Of a stretch of DNA of 64,000 bases, positions 1 through 7,486 are shown one piece after another; the first letter of the stretch is position 1, and each line of letters starts with the position of its first letter. Below the pieces are notes generated by a model, which was not told the DNA's origin, ran no database searches, and worked only from the letters and a program-made list of their open reading frames with translations. Source of the stretch: Caldinitratiruptor microaerophilus. Its GTDB lineage: Bacteria; Bacillota; Sulfobacillia; Symbiobacteriales; ZC4RG38. The position numbers and the translations under genes were made by a program. The stretch covers positions 3,038,001 through 3,102,000 of the forward strand of contig NZ_AP025628.1 of the NCBI RefSeq assembly GCF_025999835.1, written 5' to 3'.

Positions 1-1
1 G

Positions 2-913
2 CGGCGGGCGGGCGAGCCGCGCCGGTTCGACTTCGAGCCCCGGCCGCACTGGGAGATCGGCGCCCAGCTCCGGGGGCTCGACTTCGAACGGGCGGCCAAG
101 GTCGCCGGGAGCCGGTTCGTGATCCTGCTGGGCGGGGTGGCCCGGCTGCACCGCGCCCTCATCGCCTTCTTCCTGGACCACCACCTGGCGAAGGGCTACC
201 GCGAGGTGCTCCCGCCCGTCGTGGTGAACACGGCCTCGTACTACGGGAGCGGCCAGTTCCCCAAGTTCAAGGAGGACGTGTTCAGCCTGGCCGGCACGGA
301 CTACCACCTCGCTTCCACGGCCGAGGTGCCCCTGGTGAACATGCACCGGGACGAGATCCTCGACGGGGCCGCGCTGCCGCTGAAGTACGTGGGCTTCTCG
401 GGCTGCTTCCGGGCCGAGGCCGGCGCCGCGGGCCGGGACACCCGCGGCCTCATCCGCCAGCACTACTTCGAGAAGGTGGAGATGGTCCAGTTCACCCGGC
501 CGGAGGAGTCGCCCGCCGCCCTGGAGGAGATGACCCGGAGCGCCGAGGAGATCCTGGAGAAGCTCGGCCTGCCGCACCGGGTGCTCCTCATGTGCACCGG
601 GGACATGGGCTTCGGCCAGGCCAAGAAGTACGACGTCGAGGTGTGGATGCCGAGCTACGGCCGCTACGTCGAGATCTCCAGCGTCAGCAACATGCGGGAC
701 TTCCAGGCCCGGCGCGCGAACATCCGCTACCGGCCGTCGGAGAAGGCCCGGCCGGAGTTCGTCCACACCCTGAACGGTTCGGGGCTCGCCGTCGGCCGCA
801 CCCTCGCCGCCGTGCTGGAGAACTACCAGGAGGCCGACGGCACCGTGACGGTCCCTCCCGTCCTCCGCCCGTACATGGGGGGGATCGACCGGCTCACGCC
901 GGACACGCCGTGA
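2..913 (+). CDS. serS: Seryl-tRNA synthetase, 3' part (5' end outside window)
   Basis: This is the catalytic part of seryl-tRNA synthetase, the cytosolic class II enzyme that charges tRNA-Ser. The reading frame is open from the first bases of the window, so the start and the N-terminal coiled-coil arm lie upstream. About 303 residues are visible. They include the PHWEIG stretch that follows the arm in this family, class II motif 2 around GCFRAEAG and motif 3 as [19 protein letters not shown] close to the C-terminus. A tRNA-Ser follows about 0.5 kb downstream, as in many Firmicutes. Identification is secure. Confidence 0.97.
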   Translation, partial: RRAGEPRRFDFEPRPHWEIGAQLRGLDFERAAKVAGSRFVILLGGVARLHRALIAFFLDHHLAKGYREVLPPVVVNTASYYGSGQFPKFKEDVFSLAGTDYHLASTAEVPLVNMHRDEILDGAALPLKYVGFSGCFRAEAGAAGRDTRGLIRQHYFEKVEMVQFTRPEESPAALEEMTRSAEEILEKLGLPHRVLLMCTGDMGFGQAKKYDVEVWMPSYGRYVEISSVSNMRDFQARRANIRYRPSEKARPEFVHTLNGSGLAVGRTLAAVLENYQEADGTVTVPPVLRPYMGGIDRLTPDTP

Positions 914-1429
914 GGGTCTGGGGCGAAGGTCGGCCATGACGCCGCGCCCGCCGGCCGGCCGCCCCCGGCCCCGTCCGGCCCGACGTCCGCCCCCGGGCCT
1001 GACAGGCCCGTTGCCCGCGCCGCCGGCCGCCCCGAGCCCGCCAGGACAAGCGTTGTGCCGAATACCCCTTGGGGTATATGGCGCAGAAGTTGTGCGTGTT
1101 CGGCACTTGGGCCTCCTCATCGGGGTCCGTGTCGACGCGTAAGTCAAGTGATGTAACCAACGCACGGCAGGCTCACCGGGCCGCAGATGGTCGAATGCGC
1201 CTTCGCGGGCACGCCGGGATCGTTCTTGTGCCAGCGCTCGGCCCTCCGCCGGGTCAAGAGTTGTATCATCCCCCGTCGACGTCGGTCAACGCGGTCCGTC
1301 CACCACCGCCGCCTGCCCGACGCCGGCAGCCCACCCCGCGGCGCTCCCCAAGACGTCCGATGGTCCCGGGCCGCACGCCGTTCCTCTTGTCGCCGTCCGT
1401 CATCGTGCCGTATCATGATGAGGCGACTC
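914..1429. other. Intergenic region between serS and tRNA-Ser
   Basis: About 0.5 kb without a convincing gene. The open frames here are short, run on both strands and are rich in Arg, Pro and Gly, as expected from GC-rich noncoding DNA. The only structure that stands out is a palindrome at 1062-1077 nested inside a wider 8-bp inverted repeat (1055-1062 with 1099-1106). Confidence 0.5.
1062..1077. promoter_or_regulatory. Perfect palindrome, operator-like
   Basis: The sequence ATACCCCTTGGGGTAT is a perfect 7-bp inverted repeat with a 2-nt centre. It resembles the ATACCC/GGGTAT half-sites bound by CsoR/CstR-family metal or persulfide sensors. An outer 8-bp inverted repeat (GTGCCGAA at 1055 and TTCGGCAC at 1099) surrounds it, so it may instead be part of an RNA hairpin. 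No promoter or target gene is clear. Confidence 0.4.
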
Positions 1430-1520
<91 letters not shown>

Positions 1521-1603
1521 TGCGAACGAACCTCCCGCCGCAGCGGGGGGTTCCCTGCCATCGGCGCCGCACCCGTCCCGGGCGCCGGGACGGGTGCGCT
1601 ACT

Positions 1604-2053
1604 ATGGCGCGACCCGGCAGCGCCGGGCGCAAGGGGCGGGGGTTCTCCGACGGCCTGCGCCACGCGTGTTACGAGGGCCGGCTGGCCTACCCCGGCCACG
1701 AGGTCGCCTGCCGCGTCCGAGTGACGAACCCCCGGCGGCCCCTGGCCATCTCCGCCAACCTGCCCACCTGGAAGTCCCGCGTGCTGGACGTCGGGATGCC
1801 CGCCTTCATCCTGGCGCTGGTCGACCCCGCCGGCGGGGTGATCGCCAGGAGCCGCGGCGGGAGCGGCGATGAGGTCCCGATCTCCTCGACGTCAGTTACC
1901 GCTGCGAACACCCGCCGGCCACCGACCCCCCGACCCGCCGGCTCAGCCACATGGCCAGGAACGGGCCGGCCAGGGCGATCACCAGGAACCGGGTCAGGTG
2001 CATGGCCGCGACGACCGCGGTGTCGGCGCCCAGGTCGTGCGCCGCCGCCGTGA
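1604..2053 (+). pseudogene. Possible gene remnant, function unknown
   Basis: An ATG at 1604 opens a frame whose first 95 residues look protein-like: an extended stretch with YPGHEVACRVRVTNPRRPL followed by a hydrophobic segment. This faintly recalls the beta-sandwich of DUF58-type proteins, but the match is weak. The rest of the frame runs antisense into the AbrB-type gene and turns Pro/Arg/Gly-rich, like a shadow frame. It is best read as a truncated remnant or a small unknown protein. Confidence that it is translated is low. Confidence 0.3.
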
Positions 2054-3113
2054 TCGCATCCATCGCCCCCGGCAGGGCGCCGAGGAGGGCGGTCGCCACG
2101 TCCACCCCGGCCGCGAGGTGGAAGGCGTAACCCGTGACCGTCGATAGCGCGAGGAGGCCGGCGATGATCCCCAGGTCGACGGCGGCCGCTCGCCCGAGCA
2201 AGGCCAGGGTGCCCCGGTCGAACCGTGCCCCCACCGACACGCCGATGAGCGCGAGGGCGAGTGACTGGAGGACGGGGGGGACGGTGCCGGTCTCGACCCC
2301 CGCCCACCGCAGCGCAAGCCCCAGCGTGAAGGGGCCCAGGAAGTTCGGCGCCGGGAGGCGGAGCCGCCCGGCGAGTAGAGCGGCAAGGCAGGCTGCGGCG
2401 GCCAGGGCGGGGTAGTGGCTCGGCGGGATCCAGAGCGGCGCTCCCGCAACGCCCCCAGCCTGGGCGAGTGCCGCCCGGGCCGCCGCACCGCCCGCTCCGG
2501 CTGGAGGCCCCGGTGCGGGCAAGCGCCCGCTGCCGATCCACCCCTCGAGCGCCGCCGTGAGGAGCGGCCCCGCGGCGGCGACGGCGACCACGCGCAGGTA
2601 CTGCAGGGTGGCCACGACGCGCGGGTCGGTGCCCAGGTTCGTGCTCATCGCCACGATGCCGGAGGCGGCACCGGGCAGCGAGCCGAGCAGGCCCGAGCTC
2701 ACGTCGATCCCCGTCCACCGGGCGAGGAGGTAGCCCCCCAGGACGCTGGCAGCCGTGGTCACCACCACGACGAGGAGCAGGGCCCCGGCGCTGTGCCCCA
2801 CGGTGCGCAGCGCGTCCGGCCGGGAACTCAGTCCGATGCCCAGCCCGAGCACGACCTGGGCCGCCACCAGGAAACCGCCGGGAACCGCCCGGGGGAGCCC
2901 CGCGGCGAGGCGCAGCAGCACGGTCACCGCCAGCGGGCCGACGAGCCAGGGGGCGGGGACGTGCAGGCGCTCCGCGGCCCACCCTGCGGCGGTGGCGCCC
3001 AGAAGGACCAGGGCGAGGGCGACCGGCCCGTCCGGCTGCCCTCGCCCTCGTCCCGCCTCTGCCAACACGATCGCCTCCGGGGAAACGCCCGCCGGAATGC
3101 GGGCGGGAATCAA
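1896..3113 (-). CDS. AbrB-family integral membrane protein
   Basis: A 405-residue, very hydrophobic protein with about ten predicted membrane segments in two similar halves. Each half carries a Gly-rich GSLPGAASG or GALPGAMDA motif, the hallmark of the AbrB/ammonia-monooxygenase-like transporter family (not the DNA-binding AbrB regulator). Members are thought to be secondary transporters or quality-control proteins of the inner membrane; the substrate is unknown. The annotated ATG gives about 29 non-hydrophobic residues before the first membrane segment, so an internal GTG start is possible. It points away from tRNA-Arg and toward the remnant at 1604. Confidence 0.85.
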   Translation of the reverse strand: MIPARIPAGVSPEAIVLAEAGRGRGQPDGPVALALVLLGATAAGWAAERLHVPAPWLVGPLAVTVLLRLAAGLPRAVPGGFLVAAQVVLGLGIGLSSRPDALRTVGHSAGALLLVVVVTTAASVLGGYLLARWTGIDVSSGLLGSLPGAASGIVAMSTNLGTDPRVVATLQYLRVVAVAAAGPLLTAALEGWIGSGRLPAPGPPAGAGGAAARAALAQAGGVAGAPLWIPPSHYPALAAAACLAALLAGRLRLPAPNFLGPFTLGLALRWAGVETGTVPPVLQSLALALIGVSVGARFDRGTLALLGRAAAVDLGIIAGLLALSTVTGYAFHLAAGVDVATALLGALPGAMDAITAAAHDLGADTAVVAAMHLTRFLVIALAGPFLAMWLSRRVGGSVAGGCSQR

Positions 3114-3253
3114 TCCTTACGTGTATCGAGATATTCGTCTGCCCGGAACGCGACTCCTCCGACGGGTGCCGGGATCGCGCACGGCGAGGTGACCCGGCGG
3201 AGGCGGCCCGCCGGCAGAAATACCCACGACTGGAAGTCTATTCGCACCGGCCG

Positions 3254-3283
3254 TTGCGGCCCCGGGGCGGCCTGTGTTATGAT
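3254..3283 (+). promoter_or_regulatory. Promoter of tRNA-Arg
   Basis: TTGCGG (-35) and TATGAT (-10) are separated by 18 bp, ending 15 nt before the mature tRNA-Arg. Position and strength fit a stable-RNA promoter. Confidence 0.6.
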
Positions 3284-3298
3284 TCAGGTTGCGATCGC

Positions 3299-3375
3299 GC
3301 GCCCGTAGCTCAGATGGACAGAGCAGCGGTTTCCTAAACCGCGGGTCGGCGGTTCGAGTCCGTCCGGGCGCACCA
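3299..3375 (+). tRNA. tRNA-Arg (CCU anticodon), prophage integration target
   Basis: A 77-nt tRNA with acceptor stem GCGCCCG/CGGGCGC, encoded CCA, T-loop TTCGAGTC and anticodon loop TTCCTAA, giving anticodon CCT. From position 3331 on it is identical to the copy at attR, so after integration its 3' half is supplied by the phage and the gene stays intact. Such tRNA genes are classic tyrosine-integrase targets. Confidence 0.97.
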
Positions 3376-3376
3376 G
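3331..3376 (+). other. attL: attL core (46-bp direct repeat)
   Basis: The 46 bp from the anticodon loop of tRNA-Arg through the CCA end plus one base recur exactly at 56026-56071. The flanking bases differ at both ends. The copy restores the tRNA at this side. A tyrosine integrase and an excisionase sit next to the other copy, which supports att site identity. Confidence 0.95.
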
Positions 3377-3388
3377 TCAAGAGAGATG

Positions 3389-3421
3389 CCAACCCGCCAG
3401 GCTCAACGCTTGGCGGGTTGG
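3389..3421 (+). terminator. Hairpin terminator just inside attL
   Basis: A perfect 11-bp stem (CCAACCCGCCA and TGGCGGGTTGG) with an 11-nt loop lies 13 nt after the tRNA-Arg CCA end, on the phage side of attL. The downstream T tract is poor (TATTTG). It probably ends the tRNA transcript and insulates the lysogeny region. Confidence 0.7.
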
Positions 3422-3465
3422 TATTTGTAGGCAGGAGTATGCAGCTCTGTGTTTCGGCCCCGACG

Positions 3466-3484
3466 TGCAAACGGATTGCAAACG
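3466..3484 (+). repeat. Putative integrase arm-type site, left end
   Basis: Two direct copies of TGCAAACG (3466 and 3477) lie about 90 bp inside attL. An almost identical pair lies at 55887-55906 inside the right end. Paired direct repeats on both sides of the core after circularisation are what lambda-type integrases bind with their N-terminal domain. Confidence 0.6.
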
Positions 3485-3738
3485 TAGCCATTGCAACTTA
3501 TTTGGAGCGGCCCGAGGCTGGTCTCGGCCACCCCCAGGGTGGTCTTGGGGAACCACTTCGTGAGCATGATAACGAAACGTTGGCAACATGGACAAGCAGA
3601 CCTTGTGAACGGACATGGCCTGGTGTACGTCTATTCTATGATCGAGAGGTCAGGAGTTGTCTTGCGCCCACAAGAAGTTCGGCTGTAGAATCTCTCACGA
3701 ACATACGTTCGATAGACGCGAAGGGGGGGCGCTCCACG

Positions 3739-3936
3739 GTGCACTTGAATCCGGAGCGGGTGCGCGAGATGGCGGTCGTACTGCTTCGCGAGGGGCACTT
3801 TGCTGTGGCAGACGCCTTCACTGATCTAGCGGCTTGGTTAGATGGGGAAGGTCCGGAAGCTCCTTCTGGAGGACCCGGTACAGACGGACCGCCTCCAGGA
3901 CCTCCTCAGGGGAATAGCCCTGAGAAACCAGCGTGA
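3739..3936 (+). CDS. Small hypothetical protein
   Basis: A GTG start 10 nt after a purine-rich AAGGGGGGG opens a 65-codon frame. The N-terminal half (LNPERVREMAVVLL and a following acidic helix) looks like a compact helical domain. The C-terminal third is Pro/Gly-rich and runs antisense to the 3' end of the repressor gene, so it may be low-complexity or non-functional. No family recognised. Confidence 0.4.
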   Translation: MHLNPERVREMAVVLLREGHFAVADAFTDLAAWLDGEGPEAPSGGPGTDGPPPGPPQGNSPEKPA

Positions 3937-4180
3937 GAACTGCGGGCTCCCATTCCTCAGGCCAGGGCGGCCGGCGGTTGGGGTCGTCGGTTCCGGTCAG
4001 GAGGTAGTGCACTGCCACGTCAAAGTACTTAGCCAGTTTGAGCAGTGTCGCAAGGTCCGGTTCCCGTGTGCCTCGTTCCCAGTTGCCGACGGCTTCTGGG
4101 GTAACGCCCAAGTAGTTCGCTATGTCCTGCTGGGTGAGGCCCTTCGCGGTGCGGAGGGCCTTCAGCATTTGGCCGAACAA
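3818..4180 (-). CDS. XRE-family phage repressor (CI-like)
   Basis: A 120-residue DNA-binding protein. Residues 5-60 form a textbook helix-turn-helix: GLTQQDIANYLGVTPEAVGNW is a turn-containing recognition unit followed by ERGTREPDLATLLKLAKYF. The C-terminal half is short and helical and has no LexA-type peptidase domain, so induction would not be by RecA-stimulated self-cleavage. It is transcribed divergently from the Cro-like gene at 4357 with a 176-bp region between them, the classic layout of a lysogeny switch. Most likely it keeps the early operon silent. Confidence 0.9.
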   Translation of the reverse strand: MFGQMLKALRTAKGLTQQDIANYLGVTPEAVGNWERGTREPDLATLLKLAKYFDVAVHYLLTGTDDPNRRPPWPEEWEPAVLTLVSQGYSPEEVLEAVRLYRVLQKELPDLPHLTKPLDQ

Positions 4181-4281
4181 CCAGGCCGCCCCTCCCCCAA
4201 ACGTACCGTTTCCCCGAGTATTTTAGGCTAACACCGTGTCGGCTAGTAGACTTCTCGTAGCGACATTCCGTTTGACAGGTC

Positions 4282-4310
4282 TTGACACAAACGAGACGTC
4301 ATGGTACGGT
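4282..4310 (+). promoter_or_regulatory. Candidate early promoter (PR-like)
   Basis: TTGACA and TACGGT are spaced by 17 bp in the region between repressor and Cro-like gene. The -35 box is perfect; the -10 box is weak. It would drive the long early operon. Confidence 0.5.
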
Positions 4311-4320
4311 GGTCCTGACG

Positions 4321-4339
4321 ATCTAACAGATTGTTGGAT
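4321..4339. promoter_or_regulatory. Candidate repressor/Cro operator
   Basis: ATCTAACA and TGTTGGAT form a near-perfect 8-bp inverted repeat with a 3-nt spacer, 11 bp downstream of the candidate early promoter and 17 bp before the Cro-like start codon. Its place in the switch region fits an operator for the XRE regulators. Confidence 0.45.
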
Positions 4340-4356
4340 ATGGCGGTGGTACGACG

Positions 4357-4611
4357 GTGCGGAAGGCCATGCGCGATGCCCGGCTACGTCTGGGTCTGAG
4401 CCAGGAGGACCTCGCCCAGATGGTGGGCACCACCCCCGAGGCCATCGGCCTGTACGAATCCGGGGAGCGGCTCCCGCCACCCCGGGAGGCGGCCATCCTG
4501 GCCCTGACCCTACGGGTGCCGGTGTACGAACTGTTCCGAGAGTACGCCCCGCTGTTCACGGCGACGGTCGGCCTGCGCGCAAGCCAGGAGGCAGATCCAG
4601 GTGAGCGGTGA
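4357..4611 (+). CDS. XRE-family regulator (Cro-like)
   Basis: An 84-residue protein almost entirely made of a helix-turn-helix domain: LGLSQEDLAQMVGTTPEAIG is followed by LYESGERLPPPREAAILAL, the standard XRE fold. It starts with GTG and is the first gene of the early operon, divergent from the repressor. By position it is the Cro counterpart or an early activator. Its 3' end overlaps the next gene by 11 nt. Confidence 0.85.
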   Translation: MRKAMRDARLRLGLSQEDLAQMVGTTPEAIGLYESGERLPPPREAAILALTLRVPVYELFREYAPLFTATVGLRASQEADPGER

Positions 4612-4801
4612 CGTGTGCGTATCGTGCGGGGTCCGCCGGGAGGCCGTGCGGACGGCAACCGCCGAGGCGGTCTCCTGCGGGTGCGGGACGTTCCTGGTGC
4701 GGGGTTACTGGGAACGGATCACGGCCCGGGGATGGGTGCGAACCATGCGGGTCCGAAGCGCCCGCCGGGCCCGAAGGGGGGAACGTCGGGATGCTGCCTG
4801 A
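4601..4801 (+). CDS. Small Cys-containing hypothetical protein
   Basis: A 66-residue protein starting with GTG behind a good ribosome site within the end of the Cro-like gene. CVSCG near the N-terminus and CGCG about 22 residues later could form one zinc site. The C-terminus is very Arg-rich and overlaps the next gene by 11 nt, suggesting translational coupling. Function unknown. Confidence 0.55.
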   Translation: MSGDVCVSCGVRREAVRTATAEAVSCGCGTFLVRGYWERITARGWVRTMRVRSARRARRGERRDAA

Positions 4802-5171
4802 GGAGCCGGACCTTTACGGGTGGGTGGACTTGGACCACTGGCAGCGGTGGCGCGACGCCCTGGCCGAGTACCAGAACGAGCAGGGCCGGCTGCCAGACAG
4901 GAACTGGCGGGCGCTATTTCGGCTGGCCACGGTCACGCCGAACCTCTGGCGCCACGTGCGGTCCCACATCTGGTACCGAGATGGCACCGTCCACCCCGGG
5001 GTGGAGGATGGCGGGCACCTTTCTCACGGTGAGCGGCTCGTGCTGGCCGTGGCCCTGAACCTGTTCTGGGAGCGCGGTGTGATCAACCTGGCGGATCTGG
5101 CCCACACGCTCGGACTGTCGTGGTGGAACGTGGTCATGGTGGCCTTGGATGAGTTCCGGGGGGGCCACTAG
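4791..5171 (+). CDS. Hypothetical early phage protein
   Basis: 126 residues, ATG start preceded by GAAGGGGGGAACG. The protein is rich in Trp and His and looks globular, with two helical segments (the second around LVLAVALNLFW and LADLAHTLGLSWWNV, which could be a helix-turn-helix). No family recognised. It directly abuts the next gene, whose GTG follows the stop. Confidence 0.7.
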   Translation: MLPEEPDLYGWVDLDHWQRWRDALAEYQNEQGRLPDRNWRALFRLATVTPNLWRHVRSHIWYRDGTVHPGVEDGGHLSHGERLVLAVALNLFWERGVINLADLAHTLGLSWWNVVMVALDEFRGGH

Positions 5172-5663
5172 GTGGAGCGTCGGATCATCGGGCTCTGCGA
5201 GGTGTGCGGTGGTCCGGTGGAGGAGCGGCAGTGGCCGCCGGATGAGTTCGGGCCGGCCGAGACCGTCTGGGCGTGTGACCGGTGCGGTTGGTACTGCGAC
5301 CTGCAGATGGACGGCTGGGAGCCGCCGGTGCTCCTGTCAGCGCCCTACGGAGATGGGCGGCCCAAGAGGCAGTCTCCTCAGGGCGGGGAGGAGGTGGGAG
5401 CCAGGATGGTGCTGATCGAGCAGGTATCGGGCGGCCGGCGCCGGCGGTGTGACGCCCGGTGTTACAACGGCAAGCACGCCCGGTGCCGCTGCGTCTGCGG
5501 GGGGACGAACCACGGCAAGGGCCTGCGCCAGGCCCAGCAGAACACGGCCGAGATGGCTGAGGCGATGCTGCGAAACGCCCGCACCATGGGTGCCGAGCTG
5601 CACATCCCCACAGAGGTCCTCGATGCTGTCAGCCACCACAGCCAGATGCGGTTCTCTCTGTGA
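5172..5663 (+). CDS. Two-part Cys-rich (zinc) phage protein
   Basis: 163 residues. The N-terminal part has CEVCGG and, 25 residues on, CDRCGWYC, a zinc ribbon. The C-terminal part holds a second cluster, CDARCYNGKHARCRCVCGG, followed by NHGKG. This second cluster recurs in many siphovirus early proteins of unknown role. Probably two zinc modules. It starts with GTG right after the preceding stop, so the two are co-translated. Confidence 0.75.
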   Translation: MERRIIGLCEVCGGPVEERQWPPDEFGPAETVWACDRCGWYCDLQMDGWEPPVLLSAPYGDGRPKRQSPQGGEEVGARMVLIEQVSGGRRRRCDARCYNGKHARCRCVCGGTNHGKGLRQAQQNTAEMAEAMLRNARTMGAELHIPTEVLDAVSHHSQMRFSL

Positions 5664-5706
5664 CTGGCCGCCCCGAGGCGGCTACCGGGTACCTGCCTGA
5701 GAGGTT

Positions 5707-5961
5707 GTGAACGCAGGTGGAGCCGGGTGGGGAATCCGGCTGGGTAGGTGCTCGATGGCCGCTCCCGGAGCGGCCGAGAGGGCAGGAGCCGAGGTGGACA
5801 CAGTCCCGGCCGGGCGCATTCTCGGTGCCACCTGCCCCCTCGACCGCCCCGGGGGCAGGGCGGACCCCCATGATGCCACGAGGCAGGCCATGTCGCGACG
5901 CCCCGGAGCCGGCAGCCCCACGGAACCAGCACCCGGCCGGCCCGGGGCGGAAGGGAGGTGA
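5707..5961 (+). CDS. Small hypothetical protein, weakly supported
   Basis: 84 codons from GTG after GAGAGG. The composition (Gly, Ala, Pro, Arg-rich) resembles noncoding GC-rich DNA. However its stop overlaps the next GTG by 4 nt, as seen for genuine genes in this operon. A second open frame covers the same stretch, so which one is translated is uncertain. Confidence 0.35.
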   Translation: MNAGGAGWGIRLGRCSMAAPGAAERAGAEVDTVPAGRILGATCPLDRPGGRADPHDATRQAMSRRPGAGSPTEPAPGRPGAEGR

Positions 5962-6200
5962 ACGGCACGTACAGCCGCAAGACCGTCCGATACATCGAGG
6001 AGCTCGGCCCGTCCGGTTCCCGGTACTACCGACAGGAACTTATCACCAGTCGGTCGTGGCGAGACCCGTCCAGCCTGTACTGGACCACCCCGAGGCCGAT
6101 CACCGAGCGGATGTTCAGGCGGGCCGAAGCCCAGGGGTTTCCGGCGGTGCGACGGCGACCCCAGGGCCGATTGGCGGCGGTGTTGCCGATCAGGAGGTAA
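5958..6200 (+). CDS. Small hypothetical phage protein
   Basis: 80 residues, GTG start preceded by GGAAGGGAG. A basic, Tyr/Arg-rich sequence (YSRKTVRYIEELGPSGSRYY) of unknown fold. It lies in the early operon between two Cys-rich proteins; no known domain. Confidence 0.6.
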   Translation: MNGTYSRKTVRYIEELGPSGSRYYRQELITSRSWRDPSSLYWTTPRPITERMFRRAEAQGFPAVRRRPQGRLAAVLPIRR

Positions 6201-6204
6201 GTCC

Positions 6205-6510
6205 GTGCGGTACTCCGAGTTCCCGTATGTCGCCAGGAAAGCATGTGTCGATGCCAACAAAGAGTTGGCTGCTGTTTGTCAGATCTGCCCGTTTGCCCGG
6301 CTGTGCGAGGGATGCCCGGTTGCTGAGGCCCGCCGAATCTTGAACGACCTTCAGGTGCAGGCCACATGGGCCGAAACGGGCGTCAGCAACGCACTTGCCA
6401 AGCGACAGATCGGGGAAGGACGCAGGCAGTTCGCCGTGATCGAGGGAGGGAAGCAGCGTGCCACCGAGTACCAGCGAGCTGGTTCTGAGCCGCATTCGGG
6501 CGAGGCATGA
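6205..6510 (+). CDS. Small Cys-cluster protein
   Basis: 101 residues with an ideal AGGAGGT ribosome site and GTG start. The centre holds five cysteines (AVCQICPFARLCEGCPVAEA plus one earlier), a spacing compatible with a zinc or iron-sulfur site and loosely like WhiB-type or TraR-type modules, but without a full match. The 3' end overlaps the nuclease gene by 53 nt. Could be an accessory to the recombination module. Confidence 0.65.
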   Translation: MRYSEFPYVARKACVDANKELAAVCQICPFARLCEGCPVAEARRILNDLQVQATWAETGVSNALAKRQIGEGRRQFAVIEGGKQRATEYQRAGSEPHSGEA

Positions 6511-7486
6511 GGACTCCGGGTTCGACCCTTCGGAGATTCGGCTGTCGGAGGCCGGGGGCTGCCCGAGAAAGCAGACCCTACGCATCCTGGGGTACCCCGC
6601 AGAGGAGGTAACGGACAGGCAGCTCGGGATCTTTGAAGCCGGGGACTACTGGGAGGACTACCTGTTCCACACGTGGTCGGAACTGTACCCCCGGCGGGTC
6701 CGCCGGCAGGTACCTGTGCGGACTCCGTACGGAGTGGGCCACATCGACCTGTGGGTGGCGCCGGAACGGCACATCGTGGAGTGCAAGACCACCCAGGCGA
6801 AAAGCCGGGACTACCTGCCCATGGACCAGCACCTGGCCCAGGTGCAGATGTACCTGCACTTCTGGGGCCGCCATCGCTCGGCGACCGCCGAGGTGGCCTA
6901 CGTGATCAAGGAGACCGCCGAGGTCGTGAGCTTCCCGGTCCAGTACAACCGCTACTGGGCTGAGGAACTGGAGGAGGGCCTGCGCCGGATCGCTCAGCAC
7001 GTCACGGAGGGCAGGCCGGCGCCGGTGCCGGAGGGATACAGCCCGGACAGCTTCCCCTGCGGCTGGGGTGACGGCCGCTGCCCGTACTGGTCCCACTGCT
7101 GGGGCGACGACGACATCCGGGTGGCGCCGCCGACGCCGGAGGAGCTGGCCCCCGTCCTGGAGCCCCTGTTCGCGCAGTACGCGGCGGCCAAGGCCCGGCT
7201 GAAGGCTGCCGAAGACCAGGCGGAGGCGATCAAGTCCGAGGTGAAGAGCCTCGAGGCACGCATGGATGAACTGTTCCAGCGGGCCGGGGTGAACGTCCTG
7301 CGGGCCGGAGCCTGGGAGGTTCAGCGCACGCCGGTGGCCGGCCGGCCGAAGCTGGACCTCGACGCGGCGATCAAGGCCGGCGTGATTGACCCGCAGGCGG
7401 TGGCCCCCTACATGGGTACCACCGCCAGCTACACCCGCTGGACGATTCGGCAGCCGAAGGAGAAGGCGAAGGAGGCGAAGCGGTGA
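6458..7486 (+). CDS. Cas4/RecB-like PD-(D/E)XK exonuclease
   Basis: 342 residues. The PD-(D/E)XK core is visible: GHIDLWVAPERHIVECKTT supplies the catalytic D and E-x-K, and HLAQVQMYLHFWG is the QxxxY motif of RecB/Cas4 nucleases. A Cys near the N-terminus (GGCPRKQ) and three more at GWGDGRCPYWSHC fit the four-Cys iron-sulfur cluster of Cas4/AddB-type enzymes. The C-terminal third is a helical coiled coil. It overlaps the next gene by 4 nt. In phages such exonucleases act with an annealing protein in recombination of replicating DNA. Confidence 0.85.
   Translation: MPPSTSELVLSRIRARHEDSGFDPSEIRLSEAGGCPRKQTLRILGYPAEEVTDRQLGIFEAGDYWEDYLFHTWSELYPRRVRRQVPVRTPYGVGHIDLWVAPERHIVECKTTQAKSRDYLPMDQHLAQVQMYLHFWGRHRSATAEVAYVIKETAEVVSFPVQYNRYWAEELEEGLRRIAQHVTEGRPAPVPEGYSPDSFPCGWGDGRCPYWSHCWGDDDIRVAPPTPEELAPVLEPLFAQYAAAKARLKAAEDQAEAIKSEVKSLEARMDELFQRAGVNVLRAGAWEVQRTPVAGRPKLDLDAAIKAGVIDPQAVAPYMGTTASYTRWTIRQPKEKAKEAKR

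Noticed and set aside
1687-2982. 431-codon minus-strand frame overlapping the AbrB-type gene in another frame
   Set aside because: Arg/Gly/Pro-rich; the alternative frame encodes a coherent ten-helix membrane protein.
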